64,000 bases of DNA. Source: JAVBMU01 sp031551755 (lineage in GTDB: Bacteria; Actinomycetota; Actinomycetes; Actinomycetales; Cellulomonadaceae). The stretch spans positions 155,226 to 219,225 of the forward strand of contig JAVBNE010000013.1 in the NCBI GenBank assembly GCA_031551755.1. Reading direction: 5' to 3'. This document shows, piece after piece, positions 26,774-36,700 of the stretch. Below the pieces are notes generated by a model. The model saw nothing but the letters and a program-made list of their open reading frames with translations. It was not told the origin of the DNA and searched no databases. Position numbers and translations under genes: made by a program. Numbering within the stretch: the first letter of the stretch is position 1; each line of letters starts with the position of its first letter.

Positions 26774-27223
26774 TTCGCAGAGTGACGAATCTCAACCTCG
26801 GCACCGACTTTGGAGACTCTCACCAAGAAGAGCTGGGTTGGCCAACTGCCTCCGCCGCCCGACCTACCCCCCCGAGCCCTCTTGATGTGTGCCGAGAAGA
26901 CGGCGGAGGGGCGGCCTTCGCCCGCCGCCGTCGACTATTGGGGGGGCATCCAAGCACTTCCGCCCAGCTAGTAGGACGACCGTCCAAGCCGGCGGAATGG
27001 CTCATGTGCTGTTGGCCCTGTGGCCAGAACAGGGCCGCCGCACCTCGAGCCCTCCGATCCGGCCATCTACATGCCTTTGGAGGATTTCGCCAAATTTTCC
27101 TCCCGGAAGCTTGTCGACTTCCACCAGGAAGACGGGCGTTCAGCAGCATGCCATCCATGTCAGGCTGTGAGTGAGTCGTTTGTGCCGCACCGTCATGTTG
27201 TGGTCACGAACAACCGACGAGGC
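26774..27223. other. 450-base gap with no gene recognised
   Basis: Between the bkd operator and the HTH gene several frames are open, but none has a ribosome site and recognisable protein. A seven-G run occurs near 26941. Nothing else is seen. Confidence 0.4.
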
Positions 27224-27502
27224 ATGACAGCAGGAAGAGCTCCGAGCTGGGAAGCCTACGCACGCAATCTCGGACACGAGCTGAACCGTCGCCGTCACGC
27301 GGCTGGGTTGTCGCAAGAGCGACTGGCCCACGCGGCAGGACTGACTCGGTATCACTACCAGCAGCTCGAAAAGGGAGAGTCGCGCCCAGGTACCCCGGCG
27401 AACCCAAGCATGCGCATGGTACTCGCCATCGCACAGGTGCTTGAGGTTCCGATCGAGGAGCTCTTGCCAGACGGCGTCCCAGATCTGACAGCAGGCCGCT
27501 AG
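27224..27502 (+). CDS. XRE family HTH transcriptional regulator
   Basis: 92 residues. HTH at about 15-75 (LGHELNRRRHAAGLSQERLA, then HAAGLTRYHYQQLEKGESRP, followed by MRMVLAIAQVLEVPIEELLP). GAGG is close to the ATG (one base), so initiation may be weak or the real start earlier (GTG at 27200). No effector domain. Resembles single-domain regulators on mobile or restriction loci, but none is adjacent. Confidence 0.75.
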   Translation: MTAGRAPSWEAYARNLGHELNRRRHAAGLSQERLAHAAGLTRYHYQQLEKGESRPGTPANPSMRMVLAIAQVLEVPIEELLPDGVPDLTAGR

Positions 27503-27577
27503 TCCGCCACTAGCCACGCACGCCGGCGCACGGAGCACCTCCGGGCGTCGGCGTGCGATTCTCGCTGCCGCAGCAAA

Positions 27578-28144
27578 TCACTGAGGCGAATGCGGATTCG
27601 TCGCGCGCGCACCCAGCAGATAGCCGATCGCGATTCCACCCGCGATCCCGGCGACGATAGCCAGCACGGCGGCCAAGAGATTGCTGCCGTTGACCGAAGG
27701 CCGTGCCTCCATCGAATAGCTGACACCAGCAGGGGCTGTATTTACCGCTTTCGATAACCCCGCACGATGACCAGATGCGTCAAATTCAGGCAGCTTCGCA
27801 CTATCGGAGACGGAGTGCGACCGATTAGGATTCAGTGCAGCGGTTTCGGCGACCGACGGCCCAGCCGACTCCAACTGCTTCGCGATCACCTGACGGTGAT
27901 GCAGCCAATCCTCGACTTCCGTTGCGTCGCACTCCAGCCCCACGAGCACTCCTCGCAGAACATCCGGACTGGGCAACTTCTCGCCCTTCAGGGCCTGTGA
28001 GATCGCGGACTTGGAGAGGCTGCCGCGAGCGGCCATCACATCCAAGGTCGGCTCCTTGGCATCGACTCGGCGTCTGCGGAGCTCGACCGCGAATGCTGCT
28101 ATCGGTCCGTCGTCGGGATCGATGGACGATAACCGTCTGCTCAT
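27578..28144 (-). CDS. HTH protein with C-terminal transmembrane helix
   Basis: 188 residues; AAAGGGAG precedes the ATG. The N-terminal 85 residues are an XRE-like HTH (MAARGSLSKSAISQALKGEK, then LPSPDVLRGVLVGLECD). A polar Ser/Ala-rich linker follows (95-150). One TM helix (LLAAVLAIVAGIAGGIAIGY) lies near the C-terminus. This puts the DNA-binding domain in the cytoplasm and ties it to the membrane. Similar proteins in actinobacteria are uncharacterised. Confidence 0.65.
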   Translation of the reverse strand: MSRRLSSIDPDDGPIAAFAVELRRRRVDAKEPTLDVMAARGSLSKSAISQALKGEKLPSPDVLRGVLVGLECDATEVEDWLHHRQVIAKQLESAGPSVAETAALNPNRSHSVSDSAKLPEFDASGHRAGLSKAVNTAPAGVSYSMEARPSVNGSNLLAAVLAIVAGIAGGIAIGYLLGARATNPHSPQ

Positions 28145-28541
28145 GTTTACTCCCTTTCACCAAGTTCGCGAAATGACCTGCTTGCCTGTCCGGGGACCAC
28201 CCTTGGCTGAAGAGCGTGTGCTAAACACAGGAGCGCTTGGCGTTCCCCCTCGAAACCATACAAGAAATGACGTGGTCGGGTAAGAATCGCGGGTGGAGGT
28301 GCAAGAACGCACCAACAGCGAGGCGCGCTGTGAGGCAGTCTCGCGAATGTTCCGACGTCTGGCACGGTCCTCGCCCGCGGATCGAGCGACATTCGACGTC
28401 GGGCACCGCCGCACCCCCGACTGTCGAGGACAGTCGACCAGCGACGCGAACCGTACACATTCACGGACGCGGAAACGTATCAACCCACGATCGGTCGTGT
28501 GTGCGGTCACCCACGTCCCGGGAAGCACCTGCGCGGACGGG
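28145..28541. other. Gap without a supported gene; contains a short dyad
   Basis: About 400 bases separate the HTH-TM gene and the aminotransferase stop. CGACTGTC and GACAGTCG (28418-28436, 3-base spacer) form a perfect dyad. Open frames here lack start signals. No tRNA-like fold was recognised. Confidence 0.4.
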
Positions 28542-29660
28542 TCACCGCCAGGTGGCACTCACCCGCAAGAACAAGTCGGTCGCCTCAGGTTCGCCCACCG
28601 TGACCCGCACACCCTCCCGGGCAAAGGGACGAACGATAGCGCCCGCCGCCCGGGCCTCATCAGCGCGACCGGCCGTGCGGTCGCCGAGATCGAGCCACAC
28701 GAAGTTCGCTTCCGTAGTAGGCACCAACCAGCCCTGGTCACGGAGTTCCTCGACCAACCGGCTCCGTTCGACGACGAGCCGGTCGACCCGTTCGAAGAGT
28801 TCGTCGCGAGCCCGCAAAGAGGCTAGCGCCGCCCGCTGAGCCAGGTCGGAGACGCCGAACGGTGTCGACACGGCACGAATCGCCGTCGCCAGCCGCGGCC
28901 TGGCCACCGCGAAACCAACACGCAATCCGGCCAGGCCGTAGGCCTTCGAGAAGGTCCTCAAGACCACGACATTCGGGTGACTGGCCAATGCGACCAACCC
29001 ATCCGCCGCTCGTGGATCACGGATAAACTCAACATAGGCTTCGTCCAGCACAACCAGGACATCTGACGGGACCCGCGCCAGGAAGGCCATCAGCTCATCC
29101 TGGCGGACCGCCGGCCCGGTGGGATTGTTCGGGGTGCAGACCAGAATCACGCGGGTCCGCTCGGTGACGGCCCCCGCCATCGCGGTCAGGTCGAGCCGAC
29201 CGACATCGCCGGGGTCGACGACCCCTGCGGGGTCGACACCGAGCAGGGGAACCGGAACCGGAGTTCCCCCTGCCACCGCCACAGCGATCGGATACGCCTC
29301 GAAGGACCGCCAGCCGAAAACCACCTCGTCCCCGGGCTCGACCACGGCCGACAAGACATGCGCGAGCACTGCCACGGAGCCATTGCCGACTACGACCTGC
29401 TCGGGACGAATGCCGCCGTCGACCGCGTCACTGATCGCTGCGGCGATCGCCTCGGTCAACTCGGTCGCGTACATGTCCGGGTAGCGGTTCACATCGGCCG
29501 CGGCGTCGGCGATGGCGGCGAGGACCGACGGCAGCGGCGGATAGGGGTTCTCATTGGACGATAGTTTGAAAGCCGCCGCTCCGGGCAGTGCCCGGGCACC
29601 GGGCACATAGGCGGGCAATGCCGCGACAGCAGGTCGCACAGGGACGCGAGGTGGGGCCAC
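28542..29660 (-). CDS. HisC-type aminotransferase (histidinol-phosphate/aromatic)
   Basis: 372 residues from a GTG at 29660. ATGs at 29768/29771 would add about 36 residues not typical of the family and nearly touch the divergent gene, so the GTG is preferred although no strong ribosome site is seen. PLP class I/II markers: KLSSNENPYPPLP, the NRYPD loop, VVGNGS, CTPNNPTGP, VLDEAYVEF and the Schiff-base lysine in VLRTFSKAYGLAGLRVG. The C-terminal TFLRVS-type Arg (LFLRVS) binds substrate carboxylate. Not in a his operon, so Pat-like aromatic aminotransferase activity is equally possible. Confidence 0.8.
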   Translation of the reverse strand: MAPPRVPVRPAVAALPAYVPGARALPGAAAFKLSSNENPYPPLPSVLAAIADAAADVNRYPDMYATELTEAIAAAISDAVDGGIRPEQVVVGNGSVAVLAHVLSAVVEPGDEVVFGWRSFEAYPIAVAVAGGTPVPVPLLGVDPAGVVDPGDVGRLDLTAMAGAVTERTRVILVCTPNNPTGPAVRQDELMAFLARVPSDVLVVLDEAYVEFIRDPRAADGLVALASHPNVVVLRTFSKAYGLAGLRVGFAVARPRLATAIRAVSTPFGVSDLAQRAALASLRARDELFERVDRLVVERSRLVEELRDQGWLVPTTEANFVWLDLGDRTAGRADEARAAGAIVRPFAREGVRVTVGEPEATDLFLRVSATWR

Positions 29661-29777
29661 GGCTTCAGGATGCCACGCGGCAGGCGGTCGCCTGAGAGAT
29701 GTCCATCCAGCGCGCGAGGCGACGAAAGCCAACCCGTCCCAGCGGGCGCGGTTTGCAGGGTCTGACATCATTCGGGC

Positions 29778-30173
29778 ATGGGATTCCTCATCCGCGTTCT
29801 CGTTACCGGCCTCGCCATCTGGCTGACCAGCCTGTTCATCAACGACCACTTCGAGATCGTCGGCTCGGACTCTGCCGGCGGGAAACTGGTCATCATCCTT
29901 GCGGTGGCTCTGATCTACTCCCTGGTCAACGCGATCATCAAACCGATCGTCAAGCTCCTGTCACTTCCCCTGTACATCTTGACGCTGGGGCTCTTCACAC
30001 TGGTGGTCAACGCGCTCATGCTCATGCTGACCGCCTGGATCACCGAGCAGACCGACTGGGGTATCCGGATCATCGGCGGCTTCTGGTGGGCGTTGCTGGC
30101 TGCCCTTGTGATCTCGGTACTCAACTTCCTGATCTCCGCTGTCGTCCCGACTCCCAAGACGGTCGACCGCTAG
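29778..30173 (+). CDS. Four-TM holin-like membrane protein (YvlD/Phage_holin_4_2 family)
   Basis: 131 residues with four hydrophobic helices and short loops. The family pattern LVNAIIKPIVKLLSLPLYIL and then LGLFTLVVNALMLMLTAWI is clear. Despite the name, members are widespread chromosomal membrane proteins and no phage genes are nearby. Cell role unknown. Confidence 0.85.
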   Translation: MGFLIRVLVTGLAIWLTSLFINDHFEIVGSDSAGGKLVIILAVALIYSLVNAIIKPIVKLLSLPLYILTLGLFTLVVNALMLMLTAWITEQTDWGIRIIGGFWWALLAALVISVLNFLISAVVPTPKTVDR

Positions 30174-30306
30174 TCGCCGGACCGCGACCCTCGGATCCGG
30201 TCCCTCGAGCGGCATCTGCGCCCACCTTCGGGTGAGGGCGGGGCAACAGCACACGCCAGTCCTCCGGAATCGTCCGCTAAGCTCGGTTCCGGAGGAGGTG
30301 GTGTCG

Positions 30307-30723
30307 ATGTCGACGCACGAGGAGATCGAGCAGGAGCGGACCCAGCTCATCGCACTCTCCGAAACCATGCGCGAGATGACCAGCGCTGTCCGCGACTACC
30401 GCACCGAACAGATCGCGTGGTTCGAAACAATGCTCGCGCGCATCCGGAAGACGAACTCATCACCCGAGATGCGGGAACTTGAAGTGCTCGCACAGGAACG
30501 GAATCCGGACTACAACCCGCGCGCAGTCGAGGAACAGGTCGAGGCGTTCATCACCCAGTTGTCCGCGAGGCTGGATCACGCCGAACGCACCGCCGAGAAC
30601 ACCTGGCTGGGCATCGAGGAGTCGATCATCGCACTCGAGGAGACCGGCGAGGTGCCGTCGCCGACCAACCGCCCCCTGCTGCCGGACCAGCCACCGCGAC
30701 CCGGACCTGACGACCTCATCTGA
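30307..30723 (+). CDS. Hypothetical coiled-coil protein
   Basis: 138 residues from ATG 30307, eight bases after GGAGGAGG. Glu/Arg-rich helices cover residues 3-115 with a likely coiled coil at 3-60, then a Pro-rich tail. No signal peptide or known motif. It precedes purB by 61 bases and could share its transcript. Not recognised. Confidence 0.6.
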   Translation: MSTHEEIEQERTQLIALSETMREMTSAVRDYRTEQIAWFETMLARIRKTNSSPEMRELEVLAQERNPDYNPRAVEEQVEAFITQLSARLDHAERTAENTWLGIEESIIALEETGEVPSPTNRPLLPDQPPRPGPDDLI

Positions 30724-30784
30724 GCCACACCGCGCACCTGGGCTGCCCGCCATCGGCACGGCGCACGCGTGGGAGGATGTGGCC

Positions 30785-32233
30785 GTGTCTGCTCACACCA
30801 CTCCCGCCCGCGCCCGCCTCGCCGACATCACCCCACCGATCGCTCTCGGCCCCCTCGACGGCCGCTACCGGGCCGCCGTGGCCTCACTGGTCGACCACCT
30901 CTCCGAGGCCGCGCTCAACCGCGAACGCCTCCACGTCGAGGTGGAGTGGCTGATCGCACTCTGCGACCGTGCGGCGGTTCCCGGCGCCCCCGTTCTCTCT
31001 GAGGCGGACCGCGCCTACCTCCGAGCGATCCCGACCGATTTCGACGGCCCGGGGATCGCTGAGCTGGCGGAGATCGAGCGAGAAACCGTCCACGACGTCA
31101 AGGCCGTGGAGTACTACATCAAACGTCGGCTGGCGACCGCCACCACGACTCTGGGCGCGGACACCGCGCTGCCCAGCCTCGGCGAACTGGTGCATTTCGC
31201 ATGTACCAGTGAGGACATCAACAACCTTTCCTATGCGCTCATGGTGCGCGGCGCCGTCGAGCAGGTATGGCTACCGGCCGCCCGGGCACTGGCCGATCAA
31301 CTCGCCGAGATGGCCCGTGCCCACGCCGCCGTTCCGGTGCTCAGCCGCACCCACGGCCAACCCGCTACCCCGTCGACCCTCGGCAAGGAACTCGCCGTGC
31401 TCGCCCACCGGCTGCGCAGACAACTGCGCCGGGTCGAGGCTGCCGAGTACTTGGGCAAGCTGAACGGCGCCACCGGCACCTACGGCGCGCACACCGTGGC
31501 CGTCCCGGGAACCGACTGGCCGGACGTCTCGCGGATGTTCGTGGAGGGGCTGGGACTGAGCTGGAACCCCCTGACCACCCAGATCGAGTCACATGACTGG
31601 CAGGCGGAGCTCTACGCCGACGTCGCGCGGTTCAACCGGGTGCTGCACAACCTCTCGACGGACGTGTGGACCTACATCTCACTGGGCTTCTTCACCCAGA
31701 TCCCGGTTCCTGGCGCCACCGGCTCCTCGACGATGCCGCATAAGGTCAACCCGATCCGCTTCGAGAACGCCGAGGCCAATCTGGAGATCTCCTGCGCACT
31801 GCTCGACACCTTGGGGGCCACCCTGGTGACCTCACGGATGCAGCGTGACCTCACGGACTCGACCACGCAGCGCAATATCGGCCCGGCCTTCGGCCACTCG
31901 CTGCTGGCCATCGACAACGTCGCGCGCGGACTCAAGGCGTTGGCGGTCAACGAGTCATTGCTCGCCGCCGACCTCGATGCGAACTGGGAAGTCCTGGGCG
32001 AGCCCATCCAGTCGGCGATGCGCGCGGCCTCCGTCGCCGGGGTCGAGGGCATGGAGAACCCCTATGAGCGACTGAAGGAGCTCACCCGCGGGCAGCGCCT
32101 GACGGGGGCCGACATGCGGGCCTTTGTGGTCGGCCTCGGCCTGCCCGCGGAGGTGACGGCGCGTCTGACGGCACTCACTCCTGCGACCTACACCGGGCTG
32201 GCCGAGCGGCTAGTCGCCGAACACCTCGACTGA
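30785..32233 (+). CDS. purB: Adenylosuccinate lyase
   Basis: 482 residues from a GTG at 30785 (GGGAGG eight bases before). Fumarase/aspartase superfamily signature GSSTMPHKVNPIRFENAEA around residue 318, the catalytic histidine region SRTHGQPATPSTLGKE, and TSEDINNLSYALM. The N-terminal LGPLDGRYR is the E. coli-type PurB hallmark. It acts in two steps of purine synthesis (SAICAR and adenylosuccinate cleavage). Its last 24 bases overlap hemA tail to tail. Confidence 0.95.
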   Translation: MSAHTTPARARLADITPPIALGPLDGRYRAAVASLVDHLSEAALNRERLHVEVEWLIALCDRAAVPGAPVLSEADRAYLRAIPTDFDGPGIAELAEIERETVHDVKAVEYYIKRRLATATTTLGADTALPSLGELVHFACTSEDINNLSYALMVRGAVEQVWLPAARALADQLAEMARAHAAVPVLSRTHGQPATPSTLGKELAVLAHRLRRQLRRVEAAEYLGKLNGATGTYGAHTVAVPGTDWPDVSRMFVEGLGLSWNPLTTQIESHDWQAELYADVARFNRVLHNLSTDVWTYISLGFFTQIPVPGATGSSTMPHKVNPIRFENAEANLEISCALLDTLGATLVTSRMQRDLTDSTTQRNIGPAFGHSLLAIDNVARGLKALAVNESLLAADLDANWEVLGEPIQSAMRAASVAGVEGMENPYERLKELTRGQRLTGADMRAFVVGLGLPAEVTARLTALTPATYTGLAERLVAEHLD

Positions 32234-33583
32234 GGGAGCCCTGATCGCGTCTTCGGCATCCGCGATAACCGCGGCCGCCTCCGCCCGGGCCTGGGCGACG
32301 GCGGCCGCCCGAGCGGCCACGATCGCGGGGTGCAACTGCGAGTGCACTCGGCGTCGCACGGTCGCCATGATCGACTCCGCATCGGTGTCGTCCGGCTCCT
32401 CGCCCGCCTGGCGGGCGGCGTCGAGCAGAGCCGCGACCTCGGCCGCGACCTGCTTCTCCGCCTGGTAGAGGAGCTCGATCACGGCAGCGTCGGCCTCCCG
32501 GCCGAGGCGGGTCTCCTCGAAAGCGTGTGCGGCGTCGGCGACGATCTGTTGCGCATGACCAATCACGCCGGAACCCAGCGCGGGCGAGTGCGCACCGAGG
32601 GTCGCAAGATCGTAGAGCAGCACGCCCTCGACATCCGCCACATGGGGGTCGACGTCACGGTGCAGGGCGAGGTCGAGGATCACCAATGCACGGGGTTCAT
32701 CCTCATCTCCGGCGTCAGCGGTTGCCCGTGCACGCGCGCGCACTACGGCGGCCGCATCCAGCACGTGGCCGATCGTCTCTCCCGTACCCGCATCCGATCC
32801 GGTTGCCGACGGAGCCCGCCCACGTGCGCCGGAGCACGAGACGACCAGGTCGGCATCCTCCAACGCGGTCAGTAGATCGGATACCGGCACGGCACCCCGA
32901 GCTGTGGCGAATTCCTCGGCTCGGCCGGACTGGGAATACACCCGCACGTCTTCACAGCCGTGTGTGCGGAGGGCCGCCAAGGTTGCGCCCGCATAGGAGC
33001 CGGTGCCGATCAGGACGACGCGCGCCTGACGCCAGGGCGGCAGGTCATTGGCTGCGAGTTCGAGTCCCAGCGCCACGATCGACCGACCGGCACCGCCCAG
33101 CGGAGTTTGCGATCCGACTTGTTTAGAGGTCCGGGAGGCCGTTTGGAAAAGCAGCTCCAACGATTTCGAGGTGACGCCAGCCTCACGGGCCGCGCTCAAG
33201 GATCGCTTGACCTGGCCGGCGATCTCCCGCTCCCCCATCACCATCGAGTCCAGCCCGGCGGCCACGGTGAACAGATGCTGGGCCACATCCGGTCCGGAGC
33301 GCAGATGGAAGCAGGTGCGGGCCTCCGTCGGCGTGACGCCGGAAGCCTCGGCGATCAGCCCGGCGACATGATCGGCCGCGTGGGCCATGGTGACATGGTT
33401 CACCGGCGCTTCGACATCGAGGTAGAGCTCGAAGCGGTTACACGTCGCCAGAACCACTGCGCCTTGGATTGCGTCGCATGTTTCCACGGCGGACTCTCCG
33501 ATCGCGTGCGCCCCGACGGAGAGGCGTTCGAGCGCGACCAGATCCAGGTCCTGGTGGCTAGCAGTCAGCGAGAGCAGAGGCAC
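32210..33583 (-). CDS. hemA: Glutamyl-tRNA reductase
   Basis: 457 residues from a GTG at 33583 with GGAG five bases upstream. The catalytic cysteine is in VVLATCNRFELYL, the NADPH domain begins RVVLIGTGSYAGATLAAL, and VMGEREIAGQVKRS is conserved. An acidic insert (ADAGDEDEPRALVI) and a long Ala/Arg-rich C-terminal dimerisation helix follow. It makes glutamate-1-semialdehyde, the first committed heme precursor. It is separated from the hem operon by the CotH-type gene and is transcribed the other way. Confidence 0.93.
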   Translation of the reverse strand: MPLLSLTASHQDLDLVALERLSVGAHAIGESAVETCDAIQGAVVLATCNRFELYLDVEAPVNHVTMAHAADHVAGLIAEASGVTPTEARTCFHLRSGPDVAQHLFTVAAGLDSMVMGEREIAGQVKRSLSAAREAGVTSKSLELLFQTASRTSKQVGSQTPLGGAGRSIVALGLELAANDLPPWRQARVVLIGTGSYAGATLAALRTHGCEDVRVYSQSGRAEEFATARGAVPVSDLLTALEDADLVVSCSGARGRAPSATGSDAGTGETIGHVLDAAAVVRARARATADAGDEDEPRALVILDLALHRDVDPHVADVEGVLLYDLATLGAHSPALGSGVIGHAQQIVADAAHAFEETRLGREADAAVIELLYQAEKQVAAEVAALLDAARQAGEEPDDTDAESIMATVRRRVHSQLHPAIVAARAAAVAQARAEAAAVIADAEDAIRAPSVEVFGD

Positions 33584-33650
33584 AGTGCTCCGATTCAACC
33601 ACCGTCTGCACCGGATCTGAAATGCCGGGATTCGCACTAAAGCAGATAAA

Positions 33651-33686
33651 CGATTCCACCCGCACCCCCAGGTGCGGGTGGAATCG
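33651..33686 (-). terminator. Perfect 16-bp hairpin terminator after the CotH-like gene
   Basis: CGATTCCACCCGCACC and its exact complement are separated by a 4-base loop. It begins 15 bases past the stop of the 33.7-36.8 kb gene and lies 68 bases upstream of hemA, so it should insulate hemA. Confidence 0.75.
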
Positions 33687-33700
33687 ACAATCGATGGCCG

Positions 33701-36700
33701 CTACGGGGTACCCGCCGGGATTCCGGCCGTCAACATGCCTCCCGGAATCGGGCCGTAGCTGGTCGATCCCGGCTCAGCCATCGTGACGGAGAGCTTCGCC
33801 TCGCCCAGCTTGTCCACGTAGTCGATCCGCACCGAGGTCGCCACACCCGCCGTCAAATCCAACGGAACGTTGAAACTACGCGACTGGATGACGTTCTCAC
33901 GCTTGTCGAGCACGACCACGCCACCTACGGTGACCCGGACACCGTCATAGGGCGCCACATCAACCTTCAACGTATGCCGGCCGGATTGCGCGGGGGTGAG
34001 CATCGTCGCCCAGCGCACCGAGAAGTTGTCGATCCCGAAGCCGGTCCGGGGCGCCCCGAGTCCCGCCTTCAGCCCTATCGGGGTCTCCTCGGTCGCCGCC
34101 GGGGTGCCGGACCAGGTCGCGTTCTTCCAGTAGTCGGTCTGCACCAGACCGGTCAAGGGTGCCGAGTTGACGCCGGTTCCCGGCCGGTCCTGCACCACCC
34201 AGGTGAAGGCAACTTCACCCGATGCCGAACCGTTGGAGGCGATCACCCGCACGGCGTAGGTGCCGGGCGTCGTCACGGTGCCCCAGATCCGGCCGCTGGC
34301 CGGGTCGATGTCGAGCCCCTTCGGGAGCTTCTTGGCGTCATAGGTGAGTTGGAAACCACCGGGATCGGTCGCCGGGAACGGCGCGCTGATCACGTCACCG
34401 GTCGTGGAGGTAATGGCCGCCACCGGTGCGAAGGCCGGCTTGGCCGCGTCTCCGGCGGCGCCGAAGACGGCGGTGAGCGTGGCGCCCGCTTGCGGTTTCA
34501 CAGTGGTGGTCAGCGTCGTCGCCGTGCTCGCACCTTCCCACCGGACGAACCTATACCCCGGCACCGGCTGCGCGGTCACCGTCACCGGAACCTGTGGGTA
34601 GTAGCTACCGGACCAGCTCGGAGACGCGGCAGTGAGCACCGTGGCCAGTGGCAACGTATTGACCTTGATGGACCCGCCCGTGACGTCGTTGACACCGAAC
34701 GTCATCGGCACCCGCGCGGACAGCTTGTACTTGCGCTGGTGCTGCGCGTCCACATAGGCACCCCGGGTATCGACGAAGGACCGCAGCCGCGCGATGTCCT
34801 TCGTCTCCCAGCTCGCAGCACTACCCAGTTGAGGCTGGTCCGCCCGGAAGGCCGGGATATAGGGCTTGACCTGCGCCACCATCGTGTCCAACTGAGCGTT
34901 GGCCCGCTTCGGCTCGAAGGTGTAGTTGAGCTGGTCGGCGACGGCATTCAGGTAGAGCTGCTTGAACTCGGGGTTCTTCATGAGGCTGGCGAAGACCCAG
35001 TTGTTCGGCAGATAAACCCGGTCCGTCATATCGACGTACGAGCGTGTATCCACCACATAGAAGGCACTGGTCGGCTTGAGGTCCTGGGTGATGTCCAAGT
35101 CGTGGATCTGGTAACGCCACAGGTTGTCGGTAGCACTCGAGCGCCAGATGTTCATGTTCCGCCATGGCCAGTCGAAGATAGCCGACCATCCGTAGGCCGC
35201 GGTGACGACGGCGATGTTCTCCACGTCCACCGTCTTGCGGGCCTGGGCATAGTTCGCGGGCTTCGACATGTCCGTGCCCAAGAAGTGCATGTTGAGTTTC
35301 GCATAAGCGCTCTCCGCGGCAGTACCACCGGAATCGGCGACCCCGTCGGAGAGGAACTCGACCGCGTCCTTGGATGTACCGGTGCTCGACTCAACCAGGG
35401 TCTCGTCCTCGACCTGACGCATATCCATCAGCCCGCTGTACTGCCCGTTGATGAAGAGCACCGTGGGTGAGTAGTCCGACCAGAGCGTGTTGGACCCGGC
35501 CATCAGCGATTGGGCGAAGGAGTCACGAAGACGGGCCTCGTACCAGTCGTTGCCGCTGTTCCGCAGGCGGAAGCCGGTGATCTCCTGACCGGTGGGCTTA
35601 TTGGGGAATAGGTCGTACTTGAAGCTCTTCACGCCGCGCGCCTCACGCAGTTTGATGTTCAGCGGCACGTGGGCCTGCGTCCATAGGCTGCCGAGCTGGC
35701 CACCAACCTTGCTCTCGACCTCGCCGCGGAAGATCACGGCGCCGTCACGTTCGCGTACATCGATCGGGGTGGCGAAGAGCACGTCCTTGGTCTTCGACTT
35801 GTAGGCATTCAGTTCGGCCGGCGTCATGGAGACCATGACTACACGCTGGTCGGCGTATTTGGTCGTGGCAGCCGAATCGATCACATACGACTCGGTGGCG
35901 GGCAGGCTCGGCAGGGCGCCAGGGCCGAACGCGGTCGCGCGCAGGCTACGGCTGGTGGTGATGGGGATGGGGCCGGTATAGAGCGTGGAGGCGGTGGTGG
36001 GCTCGCTGCCGTCCAGGGTGTACCGGATCTGCGCGCCCTCCGTGCCCGTGATCGTCGCTGTCTGTCCCGCCGTGAAGACTCCGCCGCGTGGGGTGATGAT
36101 CGGCGTGGCGGTCGTGGTCGCGGCGACCGTGCCGCTGTTGGCCGCACCGGGTGTCTGTTTTGTGCACACCACGAACGGCGCCGATGCCTGACCATTGGGC
36201 GTGCGGCACCAACTCTGGTCCTGTTTCACGAAGGCCGGGCTGGCCGAATCGACGAGCTGACCGGCGGCGGTGCCGTTGGGCACCGTGAGATAGAGCGAAT
36301 CGGCGCCGTTGTCGAGGTTGAAGCTGGCGTGCAGTTGCCTTCCCGCGACGGCGCGGTCCTTCTTCGACAACCACACCACGAGGTACCCGTTGGCGGGGAT
36401 CTTCTGGCCGGCGGGGAAGACCCACCTGAAGGCTGATTCAGCCTTGTTACTCAGTCCCCAGCTGCCCAGGTCGACTGCCGCCGGCGTCGGGTTGTACAGC
36501 TCGACCCAATCCTTGGCATCGCCGTCCGAGTCCTTGGCACCGTTCCACGCCGCGGCCTCGACTTCGTTGATGAGGATGCGCGGGTAGGACAGGGTCGCCG
36601 GAGCCGCGGGATCAGGGGGTGGGGCTGCCGGCAACACGGAGCGAGTCTCGACAGGAGGGACCGCAGCGGATGCACTGACCGCACCGGCGCCCAGGAGCGC

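Noticed and set aside
28157..28839. Open frames on both strands in the gap before the aminotransferase
   Set aside because: No start signals, and low-complexity or shadow composition.
29778..30173. Prophage remnant because of the holin-like protein
   Set aside because: The family is widespread on chromosomes and no other phage genes are near.
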